Source: CAIWHR01 sp039915505 (GTDB lineage: Bacteria > Pseudomonadota > Gammaproteobacteria > Burkholderiales > Casimicrobiaceae). From it: a DNA stretch of 49,595 nt. The notes beneath the pieces were generated by a model. The model ran no database searches, was not told where the DNA came from, and saw only the letters and a program-made list of their open reading frames with translations. The stretch spans positions 1 through 49,595 of the forward strand of contig JBDSND010000022.1 in NCBI GenBank assembly GCA_039915505.1, given 5' to 3'. A program made the translations under genes and the position numbers. Shown piece after piece: positions 25,278-33,690 of this stretch. The stretch's first letter is position 1. Every line of letters starts with the position of its first letter.

Positions 25278-26975
25278 CTAGCGCCTGCGCGCCGCCGCCA
25301 CCTCGGCCTCGCGCGCCAGCACCCGGTTCATATGCCACTGCTGGGCGATCTGCAGGCAGTTGTTGATCAGCCAGTAGAGCACCAGGCCGGCCGGGAAGAA
25401 CAGGAACATGACCGAGAACGCAATCGGCATGATCTGCATGATCTTGGCCTGCATCGGGTCCTGGATCGGCGTCGGCGACAGCCGCACCTGAAGATAGGCG
25501 GTGACGGCGTAGATCACCGGCAGCACGAACCACGGGTCCGGCGCCGACAGATCTTGGATCCACCCGACCCACGGCGCATGGCGCAGTTCGACAGCCGACA
25601 GCAGAACCCAGTACAGCGCGATGAACACCGGAATCTGCACCACGATCGGCAGGCATCCTCCCAACGGATTGATCTTCTCAGTCTTGTACATCTCCATCAT
25701 CTTCATCTGGAGCTGCTGCTTGTCGTTGGAATACTGCGCCTGCAGCGCCTTCATCTTGGGCGCGATCACTTTCATTTTGGCCATCGACCGCGCACTCGCG
25801 TGGTTCAGCGGATAGAAGACGCCTTTGATGATGATGGTGAGGACGATGATCGCCCAGCCCCAGTTGTGGATGATCGAGTGCAGCCACTTCAGCAGCCAGA
25901 AGAGCGGCGCGGAGATGACCGTGAAGATGCCGTAGTCCACCACTAGGTCGAGGCCAGTCGCGAGCTTGGCCAGCACACCTTGCTCCTGCGGGCCGGCGTA
26001 TAGCGGGACGCGCACTTCCCCCGTGCCGCCGGGCGCGATCGTGCCCACCGGCACGATGACCCCCGCCGCGTACAGGCCGTTGTCGAGTTTGCGGGTGTAG
26101 AACTCGCGACCTGTCTTTTTCTCGTCGGAGGGCAGCCACGCCGTCACGAAATAATGCTCGACCATGCCGACCCAGCCGTTGTCCGTGGTCTTGGTGTACG
26201 GCAGCTTGCGGGTCGGGTCGGCGGCGAGCTTGTCGATGTCGCCGAATTCGACCTTCTTGAACTTGTCGGCCTCGTTGTAGATGACCGGACCGACGTAGGA
26301 CGCAGGGGCCATCGAGCTCTGCCCGCCCTGGTGCTTGGTGTCGCGGGTGAACTGGAAGTACGCGTACGGCGAGATCGGCTGCGCGGTCGTATTGGTAACG
26401 TCGTAGGCGACGTCGATCACGTAGCTGCCGCGATGGAAGGTCAGCGTCTGGATGATCTTAACGCCGTCCCGGCCGGTGGCCTGCAGCCGCACATCGAGCT
26501 TGTCCTGTCCCGGGGTGAGATCGCGCGGCCCGGGCAGCACCTCGAAAACCGTGCGATGGTTGGGCAGGCCCTCGCCGAGCAGTCCCGACTGGGCGATCAG
26601 CGTGCGTTCCGGGGTATGGAGCACTGGGTAGTACGGCTTCGCGGCGTCGGTCGCATCGCGATGCTTGGCAAGGGCGAGCTCCTCGATCACGCCGCCGGCA
26701 GTGTTTACCTGGGCGGTGAAGAGATCGGTGCGGACTGCGAAGCGCTGGCCGCCGGCAGCGCCGGATCCGGGTGGCGCGGCCGCGGCGGGAACCCCGGGTG
26801 GTGCGGGAGCCCCCGGTAGTGCGGGGGTGTCGGTCGCCGCGCTCGGCGCGCTCTTCGCAGCCGGCGTGGTGCTGACGGTCGGCACCGGCGGACGATGCTC
26901 ACGTTGCCACGCCTCCCAGAGAAACAGGGCCGAGAACGAGAAGATAATGAACAGGACGAGGCGTTGCGTATCCAT
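25278..26975 (-). CDS. yidC: Membrane protein insertase YidC
   Basis: YidC inserts and folds inner-membrane proteins, alone or with Sec. The 565-residue length is that of gram-negative YidC. The N-terminal helix (MDTQRLVLFIIFSFSALFLW) is followed by a Pro/Ala-rich linker (about 25-75), the large periplasmic P1 domain (about 75-340) and the conserved five-helix core with WGWAIIVLTIIIKGVFYPL, GGCLPIVVQIPVFIALYWVL and the C-terminal FLFFPAGLVLYWLINN. The start at ATG 26975 has AAGG upstream; the frame continues to 27086 but would overlap yidD. yidD ends 22 bases upstream. Confidence 0.97.
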   Translation of the reverse strand: MDTQRLVLFIIFSFSALFLWEAWQREHRPPVPTVSTTPAAKSAPSAATDTPALPGAPAPPGVPAAAAPPGSGAAGGQRFAVRTDLFTAQVNTAGGVIEELALAKHRDATDAAKPYYPVLHTPERTLIAQSGLLGEGLPNHRTVFEVLPGPRDLTPGQDKLDVRLQATGRDGVKIIQTLTFHRGSYVIDVAYDVTNTTAQPISPYAYFQFTRDTKHQGGQSSMAPASYVGPVIYNEADKFKKVEFGDIDKLAADPTRKLPYTKTTDNGWVGMVEHYFVTAWLPSDEKKTGREFYTRKLDNGLYAAGVIVPVGTIAPGGTGEVRVPLYAGPQEQGVLAKLATGLDLVVDYGIFTVISAPLFWLLKWLHSIIHNWGWAIIVLTIIIKGVFYPLNHASARSMAKMKVIAPKMKALQAQYSNDKQQLQMKMMEMYKTEKINPLGGCLPIVVQIPVFIALYWVLLSAVELRHAPWVGWIQDLSAPDPWFVLPVIYAVTAYLQVRLSPTPIQDPMQAKIMQIMPIAFSVMFLFFPAGLVLYWLINNCLQIAQQWHMNRVLAREAEVAAARRR

Positions 26976-26997
26976 GTGGACCTTGTTGGCCGGGCGG

Positions 26998-27207
26998 CTA
27001 AGGAACCGGGTCGTAGCCGCCGGGATGATACGGGTGGCAGCGCGCCACGCGCCGGAGCGCGAGCCAGGTGCCGGGTAGAGCACCATGGCGCTCGACCGCT
27101 TCGCGAGCGTAGTCGGAGCAGCTTGGATAAAAGCGGCAATTCGCGCCGAGCAGCGGACGGAGCAGGTACTGGTAGCCGCGGATGAGCCCGAGCAGCAGTA
27201 TTTTCAT
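26998..27207 (-). CDS. yidD: Membrane protein insertion efficiency factor YidD
   Basis: A 69-residue protein, MKILLLGLIRGYQYLLRPLL at the start, with an amphipathic/hydrophobic first helix and the conserved cysteine pattern CRFYPSCSDYA and CHPYHPGGYDPVP, which defines the YidD (UPF0161) family. It sits at the cytoplasmic face of the membrane and assists YidC. The ATG at 27207 overlaps the rnpA stop by four bases (ATGA), and yidC follows after 22 bases, the usual arrangement. Too short and too well conserved to be a chance frame. Confidence 0.94.
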   Translation of the reverse strand: MKILLLGLIRGYQYLLRPLLGANCRFYPSCSDYAREAVERHGALPGTWLALRRVARCHPYHPGGYDPVP

Positions 27208-27554
27208 ACCACCGTCCCCGGCACCGGCAATCGGGCCAGCAGACGCGTCGCCTCGGCTGCGACCACCTTGAATTCGGCACGCCCGCACGGTCGCTTCAAT
27301 CGCACGATGAGGTCGTAGGGGTCGATCTGCGGACGCGCCGCGCGCACGATGGGCCGCAGCATGCGCTTCACGCGGTTGCGATCGACAGCGAGCGGCAGCG
27401 CCTTCTTGCCCACCACATAGCCCACCCGGCCGACCGGACCACGCGCAGGCATCCAGACCAGCTGCACGAACCGGCCCTCCTGCCTGCGGCCGCATTGAAA
27501 GACGGCTTCAAACGCCCCCTGGCCGGTCAGACGATGACGACGTGATCCACGCAG
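27204..27554 (-). CDS. rnpA: Ribonuclease P protein component (start codon unclear)
   Basis: RnpA is the basic protein subunit of RNase P, which trims tRNA 5' ends. The recognisable protein begins around HRLTGQGAFEAVFQCGRR (codons 27536-27483), then GYVVGKKALPLAVDRNRVKRMLR, the RNR signature, and DLIVRLKRP. The only standard start codon in frame is a GTG at 27467, which would remove about 20 conserved N-terminal residues. No ATG, GTG or TTG occurs from there back through all of rpmH to a TAA near 27808. The span given reaches a CTG at 27554 as one possible start (another CTG is at 27530, an ATT lies further up). The gene overlaps yidD by four bases. Function is clear; the translation start is not. 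Confidence 0.8.
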   Translation of the reverse strand: MRGSRRHRLTGQGAFEAVFQCGRRQEGRFVQLVWMPARGPVGRVGYVVGKKALPLAVDRNRVKRMLRPIVRAARPQIDPYDLIVRLKRPCGRAEFKVVAAEATRLLARLPVPGTVV

Positions 27555-27586
27555 GTGCTGCGGGAATGCGGGCGGCGCACCTCTAG

Positions 27587-27640
27587 CGGTCGAGGCAACG
27601 GCAACCGTCGAGGTAGTGGCAACAGTCGAGGTAGCGGTAA
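27587..27640. repeat. three 18-bp tandem repeats between rnpA and rpmH
   Basis: Units are 27587-27604, 27605-27622 and 27623-27640, with core GTCGAGGTAG(T/C)GG(C/T)AA. They differ by a few bases each. In the open rnpA frame they encode Thr/Ser/Val/Ala-rich sequence. They occupy the place where the rnpA start signals should be. Confidence 0.85.
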
Positions 27641-27652
27641 TCGGCGATGCGG

Positions 27653-27787
27653 TCAGGGCGCGAGGCGTGCGCGGCCCTTGGCGCGACGCGCGGAGAGAAC
27701 CTTCCGGCCGCCCACCGTCTTCATCCGGGCGCGAAAGCCGTGCGTCCGCTTGCGCTTGACGACCGATGGTTGGTAAGTGCGTTTCAT
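27653..27787 (-). CDS. rpmH: Ribosomal protein L34
   Basis: The 44-residue large-subunit protein MKRTYQPSVVKRKRTHGFRA... ending GRARLAP is almost invariant among bacteria and very basic. It starts at ATG 27787 and is the first gene of the rpmH-rnpA-yidD-yidC-mnmE unit. A good promoter lies 30 to 58 bases upstream. The +1 frame of this gene stays open and continues into rnpA. Confidence 0.98.
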   Translation of the reverse strand: MKRTYQPSVVKRKRTHGFRARMKTVGGRKVLSARRAKGRARLAP

Positions 27788-27816
27788 GATGGGCTCGCGT
27801 ATGTAAAAAGCCTTAC

Positions 27817-27845
27817 ATTAGAACCTGTTATCCCTTGGCTGTCAA
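27817..27845 (-). promoter_or_regulatory. rpmH operon promoter
   Basis: On the minus strand a perfect TTGACA (27845-27840) is followed after 17 bases by TCTAAT (27822-27817), five of six matches to TATAAT. Start would be near 27810, about 23 bases before the rpmH ATG. Confidence 0.75.
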
Positions 27846-27995
27846 CGACTCTACCGACACGACCCTAACGCCGCGCACGGTCGCGCGCACCTGGCGGTGA
27901 AGCCGGTCGATCACGGCTTCGGCCTGGGCGGCGATTGCCGCAGCAACCTGCGCGCGCGGCGCATTCACCGCCTTCAGCGCGGACCGCTAGCCCCC

Positions 27996-28004
27996 TGTGG
28001 ATAA
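27996..28004 (-). promoter_or_regulatory. DnaA box (perfect)
   Basis: TGTGGATAA on the plus strand is the reverse complement of TTATCCACA, the strict DnaA-box consensus. It overlaps the -35 element proposed for dnaA. Confidence 0.85.
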
Positions 28005-28026
28005 CTGGGATCGAGAAGGCTACAAT
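27998..28026 (+). promoter_or_regulatory. dnaA promoter candidate
   Basis: TGGATA (27998-28003), 17-base spacer, TACAAT (28021-28026). The -35 is embedded in a perfect DnaA box, so DnaA binding would block polymerase, fitting autorepression. The leader to the dnaA ATG would be about 130 bases. Confidence 0.55.
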
Positions 28027-28160
28027 CGGTCAGAACGGACCCCGACCTCCGGCGCTTTCCCGCGTTCCTCGGTGGCGCCGACCGTAGAGTCACCGCCGGG
28101 GAGCCGTCGGTGCCAAGAAAAAGCTGCCGCGCAGCACCGCCCCTGAAGGACCCTCTCGGC

Positions 28161-29615
28161 ATGTCGTCCGTTCCCGTTTTCTGGCAGCACTGCCTGGATT
28201 GTTTTCGCCAGGAACTCACCCCCCAGCAGTTCAATACCTGGATACGCCCGCTGTCGATCGCCCCGGCAGACGACGGCTATCGACTGCTGGCGCCCAACCG
28301 GTTCGTACTGCAGTGGGTTAAGGAGCGCTTCGCGCCGCGCATCGCCGAGATCGCGGGCGCCGACGAGGGCGGTCCCGTCGCGATCTCGTTCGGGGTAAGC
28401 GACGCCGCTGCGGAATCGCCGGTCGATCGCAGTGCGTCGCAGCCGCAGCCCTCGCCGGAGGCCTCGCCGCGGGCCGCTGCGTCGGGGTCCCTGCACGGAC
28501 GTTCCGAATTCGCGCCACCGCCGCGCGAGGCGCGCGCCGCATTGTCCGTCGAGCCGAGTAGCGCCATCGCCCGAGTCGCCACATCACGCCGCAACGAGCA
28601 GACGAGCGTCAATCCGACGTTCACCTTCCAAAGCTTCGTTTCCGGCAAGGCGAACCAGCTCGCCCGCGCCGCCGGCATGCAGGTCGCCGACCACCCTACC
28701 GCATACAACCCTTTGTTCGTGTATGGCGGTGTCGGTCTCGGCAAGACCCACCTCATCCAGGCCATCGGCAATTCGATCCTGCAGCGCGAGCCGACCGCCA
28801 AGATCCGTTACATCCATGCCGAGACCTATGTCTCCGACGTGGTCCGCGCCTACCAGCACAAGAGCTTCGACGAGTTCAAGCGTTACTACCGCTCCCTCGA
28901 CCTGCTGCTGATCGACGACATCCAGTTCTTCAACGGCAAATCCCGCACCCAGGAAGAGTTCTTCTACCTCTTCAATACCCTGATCGAGGCGCACAAGCAG
29001 GTCGTGATCACGTGCGACACCTATCCGAAGGAAATCTCCGGCATCGAGGAGCGGCTCATCTCGCGCTTCGGATGGGGCCTGACCGTGGCGCTCGAACCGC
29101 CCGAGCTCGAGATGCGCGTCGCGATCCTGCTCGCCAAGGCAGGGGCTTTCCGCATCAAGATCGACGAGCAGGTGGCATTCTTCGTCGCGAAGCATATCCG
29201 CTCCAACGTCCGGGAGCTCGAGGGGGCCTTGAAGCGCGTCGCGGCCTATTCGAATTTCCACGGCCAGGAGATCACCCTCGCCGTGGCCAAGGACGCACTG
29301 CGCGACCTGCTTGCCGTGCAGAACCGCCAGGTCTCGATCGAGAACATCCAGAAGACTGTCGCGGACTACTACAAGATCCGGGTATCGGACATGCACTCCA
29401 AGAAGCGCTCCCGCGCGGTCGCGCGGCCGCGGCAGGTGGCGATGGCGCTGGCGAAGGAACTGACCCAGCTCTCGCTGCCGGAGATCGGCAGCAATTTCGG
29501 CGGCCGGGACCACACCACAGTGCTGCACGCCTGCCGCCAGGTCGCGAAACTGCGGGAGACTGTCCCCGAGATCAACCACGACGTTAACTTCCTGCTCCAG
29601 GTGCTGCGCAACTGA
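28161..29615 (+). CDS. dnaA: Chromosomal replication initiator DnaA
   Basis: DnaA binds DnaA boxes at oriC and opens the origin. The 484-residue protein has domain I (1-85, FWQHCLDCFRQELTPQQFNTWI), a Pro/Ser/Ala-rich domain II linker (about 85-150), the AAA+ domain III with Walker A GGVGLGKT at 189-196 and Walker B LLLIDDIQFF around 249-257, and domain IV with the DNA-binding signature GGRDHTTVLHACRQV near the C-terminus. ATG 28161 (MSSVPVFWQHCL) is chosen as the family start; a longer frame to 28110 has no support. It is divergent from rpmH and leads dnaA-dnaN-gyrB. A perfect DnaA box over its promoter indicates self-control. Confidence 0.97.
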   Translation: MSSVPVFWQHCLDCFRQELTPQQFNTWIRPLSIAPADDGYRLLAPNRFVLQWVKERFAPRIAEIAGADEGGPVAISFGVSDAAAESPVDRSASQPQPSPEASPRAAASGSLHGRSEFAPPPREARAALSVEPSSAIARVATSRRNEQTSVNPTFTFQSFVSGKANQLARAAGMQVADHPTAYNPLFVYGGVGLGKTHLIQAIGNSILQREPTAKIRYIHAETYVSDVVRAYQHKSFDEFKRYYRSLDLLLIDDIQFFNGKSRTQEEFFYLFNTLIEAHKQVVITCDTYPKEISGIEERLISRFGWGLTVALEPPELEMRVAILLAKAGAFRIKIDEQVAFFVAKHIRSNVRELEGALKRVAAYSNFHGQEITLAVAKDALRDLLAVQNRQVSIENIQKTVADYYKIRVSDMHSKKRSRAVARPRQVAMALAKELTQLSLPEIGSNFGGRDHTTVLHACRQVAKLRETVPEINHDVNFLLQVLRN

Positions 29616-29905
29616 AACTTATCCCGCAGGTGCGGAACGCGCGGGCTTTCCGCAACCGCATACAACACAGCGTTTTCCCCTGCAAACAGGGTATGGAAGG
29701 ACTGGAAAAGCCGGGGTTTTCAAGCTATAATTTGTGGATTAAACGGGTCTGGCGTGCATTATCAAAAGTGTCCCCAATCGATCCACCGCGACGAGCGCAG
29801 TTGTCCACAGGATTCATCCCCGCCCAACCCGCTGAAGGAACGGCACGTTTCGGTTCCATACCGGAAACGGCCAGTCTCCTATTAGCTGTTCTACGGTTTT
29901 AGACA
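29616..29905. other. dnaA-dnaN intergenic region, oriC candidate
   Basis: The 290-base gap is lower in GC than its surroundings and holds near-consensus DnaA boxes at 29733-29741 (TGTGGATTA, reverse of TAATCCACA) and 29801-29809 (TTGTCCACA), plus a weak TTATCCCGC at 29619. It also holds the dnaN promoter. oriC lies in this gap or upstream of dnaA in many bacteria; only two to three boxes are visible, so this is tentative. Confidence 0.45.
29703..29731 (+). promoter_or_regulatory. dnaN promoter candidate
   Basis: TGGAAA (29703-29708), 17-base spacer, perfect TATAAT (29726-29731). A DnaA box begins two bases after the -10, over the expected transcription start, so DnaA could repress dnaN-gyrB from here. 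Confidence 0.55.
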
Positions 29906-31009
29906 ATGCAACTAAAACAGATCGCCCGGGATGCGCTGCTGAAACCTTTGCAGGCGGTCGCGGGAATCGTGGAACGACGGCATACCCTGCCCATCCTTGC
30001 CAACGTCCTGCTCGAGCAGCGCGATGGCCAACTGCACCTCACGGCGACGGACCTCGAGATGCAGATCACAGCGCGGGCCGACTGGAGTGGCAAGGACGCC
30101 CATGCGGTCACGGTTGCCGCGCGCAAGCTGCAGGACCTCCTGCGTGCCCTGCCCGATGGCGCCACCGTCAACGTCGATGCGACCGGCAGCAAGATGACGG
30201 TGCGGGCCGGCCGCTCGCGCTTCAACCTGCAAACCCTTCCGGCCGCGGACTATCCTCGGATCAGCATTGGTGACGAGGAGCTGCAGACGTTGACGCTTGC
30301 GCAGCGCGACCTGCGCGGCCTGATCAAGTCTGTCGAGTTCGCGATGGCACAGCAGGACATTCGCTACTACCTAAACGGTATGCTGCTGGTGCTCGACGGC
30401 CCGACGATCCAGGCCGTGGCTACGGATGGCCATCGACTGTCGTGGGCGAGTATTGCCATCCCGGGCGAGTTTCAGCGGCAGGAGGTGATCCTCCCCCGCA
30501 AGACGGTCCTCGAGCTCGGTAAGCTGCTCGCCGACGTCGAGGATCCGGTCACGCTCGACATCCTGAGCAACCAGGTCCGCTTTCGCTTTGGTGTGATCGA
30601 GCTCGTGAGCAAGGTCGTGGACGGCAAGTTTCCCGATTACAACCGGGTCATTCCGACCGGACACACCAAGCTCATCGAGTTGCCACGTACCGAGCTCCTG
30701 GCTGCCCTGCAGCGCGCAGCGATCCTGTCGAACGAGAAATTCCGCGGTGTGCGCGTGGTGCTATCGCCCGGGCAGCTCAAGGTCATCTGCACGAACTCCG
30801 AGCAGGAGGAAGCCGAGGAGGAGCTCGAGGTCGCCTTTCAGGGCGAATCGCTCGACATCGGCTTCAACATCACCTACCTGCTCGATGTCCTGCAGAACCT
30901 CTCGACCGACAACGTGCGCCTCGCCTTCGGCGATTCGAGCTCGAGTGCCCTCGTCACCATGCCCGGGCGCGAGGATTACAAATACGTCGTGATGCCGATG
31001 CGCATCTGA
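29906..31009 (+). CDS. dnaN: DNA polymerase III beta subunit (sliding clamp)
   Basis: DnaN forms the dimeric ring that tethers polymerase III to DNA. The 367-residue length and three repeated clamp domains fit: start MQLKQIARDALLKPLQAVAGIVERRHTLPIL, middle QDIRYYLNGMLLVL and ATDGHRLS, and the C-terminal YKYVVMPMRI, which forms the partner-binding pocket. ATG 29906 is the family start. It follows dnaA by 290 bases and precedes gyrB by about 130 bases. Confidence 0.97.
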   Translation: MQLKQIARDALLKPLQAVAGIVERRHTLPILANVLLEQRDGQLHLTATDLEMQITARADWSGKDAHAVTVAARKLQDLLRALPDGATVNVDATGSKMTVRAGRSRFNLQTLPAADYPRISIGDEELQTLTLAQRDLRGLIKSVEFAMAQQDIRYYLNGMLLVLDGPTIQAVATDGHRLSWASIAIPGEFQRQEVILPRKTVLELGKLLADVEDPVTLDILSNQVRFRFGVIELVSKVVDGKFPDYNRVIPTGHTKLIELPRTELLAALQRAAILSNEKFRGVRVVLSPGQLKVICTNSEQEEAEEELEVAFQGESLDIGFNITYLLDVLQNLSTDNVRLAFGDSSSSALVTMPGREDYKYVVMPMRI

Positions 31010-31140
31010 CGCCTCGCCCGTGACCCGCCGATGGTGCTCGTGGAGAGCGTTGGCGCGAACATCCCCGGGGACGCCACGAACGTCCTTCGGGCAGTGATAC
31101 CGCGCGGAACGCGCGCGGCGGCCGTATTCCGAAGGACATG

Positions 31141-33612
31141 ATGACTCCCGCCAATTCGCTTCCCTCCAGCGCGCTCAACCACCGTTCCGGCAACGGCCAG
31201 GACTACGATTCCAACAGCATCAAGGTGCTGAAGGGCCTCGACGCAGTACGCAAGCGTCCGGGCATGTACATCGGCGACACCTCTGACGGGACCGGCCTGC
31301 ACCACATGGTCTTCGAGGTGCTGGACAACGCCATCGACGAGGCGCTGGCCGGCTGGTGCGACGACATCAAGGTGGTGATCCACGCCGACAACTCGCTCTC
31401 GATCGTCGACAACGGCCGCGGCATCCCCATCGACATCAAGGAGGACGACGAGTTCAAGCGCTCGGCGGCCGAGATCGTGATGACTGAGCTGCATGCCGGT
31501 GGCAAGTTCGACCAGAACAGCTACAAGGTGTCGGGCGGGCTGCACGGCGTCGGTGTGTCGGTGGTGAACGCGCTCTCGGAGTGGCTCAAGCTCAAGATCT
31601 GGCGCAATGGCCAGGTCTACCAGATGGAGTTCCGCGGCGGCGTGGCGGTCGCCCCGCTCGTGGCCATGGGCACCACCGATCGGCGCGGCACGGAAGTGCA
31701 CTTCATGGCGGCGGAATCCACCTTCGGGCGGGTCGAGTTCCACTACGAGATCCTCGCCAAGCGTATCCGCGAGCTGTCGTTCCTCAACAACGGCACCCTT
31801 ATCGAGCTCATCGACCAGCGCGACGGCAAGAGCGAGAATTTTGCATACTCCGGCGGGGTGCGCGGCTTCGTCGAGTACATGAACCGCAGCAAGAGCGTGC
31901 TGCACCCGAAGGTGTTCTACGCGATCGGCGAAAAGGAAGGCATCACCGTCGAGGTCGCGATGCAGTGGAACGACTCCTACGCCGAGAGCGTGCAGTGCTT
32001 CACCAACAACATTCCGCAACGCGATGGCGGCACCCACCTGACCGGCCTGCGGCAGGCGATGACCCGTACCCTCAACCATTACATCGAGAAGGAAGAGGTC
32101 GCCAAGAGGGCCAAGGTGGAAACCTCGGGCGATGACATGCGCGAAGGCCTCACCTGCGTGCTGTCGGTCAAGGTGCCCGAGCCCAAGTTCTCGTCGCAGA
32201 CCAAGGACAAGCTCGTGTCCTCCGAGGTGATGCCGGTGGTGCAGGAGGTCGTCGCGGAGAAGCTCGCCGATTTCCTGCTGGAGAACCCGCAGGAAGCCCG
32301 GATCATCTGCACTAAAATCGTCGAGGCGGCCCGGGCGCGGGAAGCCGCTCGCAAGGCGCGCGAACTCACCCGGCGCAAGGGCGTGCTCGACGGCATGGGG
32401 CTGCCGGGCAAGCTCGCCGACTGCCAGGAGCGCGATCCGGCGCTGTGCGAGCTCTACCTGGTCGAGGGCGATTCCGCCGGCGGCTCGGCCAAGCAGGGGC
32501 GCGACCGCAAGTTCCAGGCGATCCTGCCGCTGCGGGGCAAGATCCTGAATGTCGAGCGCGCCCGCTTCGACAAGCTCGTCTCCTCGCAGGAGCTCGTCAC
32601 CCTCATCACGGCGCTGGGCACGGGCTTCGGCCGGCCGGTAAACGGCAACAAGGAAGAGAAGGACGAGTACAACGCCGACAAGCTCCGCTACCACCGCATC
32701 ATCATCATGACCGACGCGGACGTCGACGGCTCGCACATCCGCACGCTGCTGCTCACCTTCTTCTATCGGCAGATGCCCGAGCTGGTGGAACGGGGCCACA
32801 TCTACATCGCCCAGCCGCCGCTCTACAAGGTGAAGCACGGCAAGGAAGAGAGCTACCTGAAGGACGACCACGAGCTCAAGCAACACCTGCTCAAGCTCGC
32901 GCTGAAGGGTGCCGAACTGACGCCGGCCCTGGGCGAGCCGCCGCTATCCGCCGAGACGTTCGCGACCGTCGCGCGCCAATATCTCCTGGCTGAAGCAGTG
33001 ATCGACCGCCTCGCCCGCGCCATCGACCCCGCGGCGCTCCATGCGCTCCTGAAGGGCGTGCGGATCGACCTGTCGAGCGAGGACGCGGCGACCGCGAGTG
33101 CCGCGGCGCTGCAGGCTGCGCTCGACGACGACGAGGTGCGTGTCGATGCCCGGTACGACGCCGTGGCCGAAACCCGGCGACTGGTGATCGTGCGCACTCA
33201 CCACGGCACGCCGCACGCGACCTCGATCGACGCCGACTTCCTGGTGAGTGGCGACCACGCCCAGATCCAGGCCGCGACCGAGGTCCTGCAGGGCATGATC
33301 AAGGCCGGCGCGTCGGTGAAGCGTGGTGACAAGCAGGAGGCCGTCAAGTCGTTCAAGGACGCACTCGACTGGTTGCTCGCCGAGGCACGCAACAGTGTCT
33401 CGCTGCAGCGCTACAAGGGTCTGGGCGAGATGAATCCCGAGCAGCTCTGGGAAACCACGATGAATCCGGCAGTCCGTCGCCTGCTAAGGGTGCAGATCGA
33501 GGACGCGATCACGTCCGAGGAGATTTTCTCCACCCTGATGGGCGAGCAGGTCGAGCCACGGCGGGCGTTCATCGAAAACAACGCCATGGGTGTGCGCAAC
33601 CTGGACGTCTAG
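31141..33612 (+). CDS. gyrB: DNA gyrase subunit B
   Basis: GyrB is the ATPase/TOPRIM subunit of DNA gyrase, which introduces negative supercoils. The roughly 823-residue protein has the GHKL ATPase motifs (DNAIDEALAG, DNGRGIP, GGLHGVGVSVVNAL), the TOPRIM glutamate in EGDSAGGSAKQGRDRK (near residue 442) and DADVDGSHIRTLLLTFF, and the C-terminal QRYKGLGEMNPEQLWETTM. The gram-negative insertion between TOPRIM halves is present (about 560-730). Two adjacent ATGs (31138, 31141) follow GAAGGAC; the second has the better spacing. It ends the dnaA-dnaN-gyrB group and is convergent with the topoisomerase III gene. Confidence 0.97.
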   Translation: MTPANSLPSSALNHRSGNGQDYDSNSIKVLKGLDAVRKRPGMYIGDTSDGTGLHHMVFEVLDNAIDEALAGWCDDIKVVIHADNSLSIVDNGRGIPIDIKEDDEFKRSAAEIVMTELHAGGKFDQNSYKVSGGLHGVGVSVVNALSEWLKLKIWRNGQVYQMEFRGGVAVAPLVAMGTTDRRGTEVHFMAAESTFGRVEFHYEILAKRIRELSFLNNGTLIELIDQRDGKSENFAYSGGVRGFVEYMNRSKSVLHPKVFYAIGEKEGITVEVAMQWNDSYAESVQCFTNNIPQRDGGTHLTGLRQAMTRTLNHYIEKEEVAKRAKVETSGDDMREGLTCVLSVKVPEPKFSSQTKDKLVSSEVMPVVQEVVAEKLADFLLENPQEARIICTKIVEAARAREAARKARELTRRKGVLDGMGLPGKLADCQERDPALCELYLVEGDSAGGSAKQGRDRKFQAILPLRGKILNVERARFDKLVSSQELVTLITALGTGFGRPVNGNKEEKDEYNADKLRYHRIIIMTDADVDGSHIRTLLLTFFYRQMPELVERGHIYIAQPPLYKVKHGKEESYLKDDHELKQHLLKLALKGAELTPALGEPPLSAETFATVARQYLLAEAVIDRLARAIDPAALHALLKGVRIDLSSEDAATASAAALQAALDDDEVRVDARYDAVAETRRLVIVRTHHGTPHATSIDADFLVSGDHAQIQAATEVLQGMIKAGASVKRGDKQEAVKSFKDALDWLLAEARNSVSLQRYKGLGEMNPEQLWETTMNPAVRRLLRVQIEDAITSEEIFSTLMGEQVEPRRAFIENNAMGVRNLDV

Positions 33613-33623
33613 GGGGTCCGGTT

Positions 33624-33690
33624 CCGTTCTCGGTCCGTTCCAGCTAGGCCCGTTCTACGCCCGTTCTAGACCCGCGTTCTAGGTCCGTTT
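33624..33690. repeat. degenerate CCGTTC repeats between gyrB and topB
   Basis: CCGTTC or a one-base variant recurs six times, starting at 33624, 33635, 33650, 33661, 33674 and 33685, at intervals of 11, 15, 11, 13 and 11 bases, several followed by TAG or TAC. It spans the convergent gap and runs into the last codons of topB. Confidence 0.6.

Larger units (their letters stand above)
27788..28160. promoter_or_regulatory. rpmH-dnaA divergent regulatory region
   Basis: This 373-base intergenic stretch holds the rpmH promoter on its left side, the dnaA promoter with a DnaA box near 28000, and a GC-rich middle in which I see no gene. A TTATCCCTT at about 27827 is a poor DnaA-box match. Confidence 0.6.

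Noticed and set aside
27555..27776. Plus-strand frame with GNGNRRGSGNSRGSGNRR repeats
   Set aside because: It is the complementary reading of the 18-bp repeats and rpmH; no start signal and no family.
30976..32886. 636-codon minus-strand frame opposite gyrB and the gap before it
   Set aside because: It is the mirror frame of a high-GC gene; gyrB on the plus strand has all expected motifs and the antisense protein is Leu/His/Val/Arg-rich without any domain.
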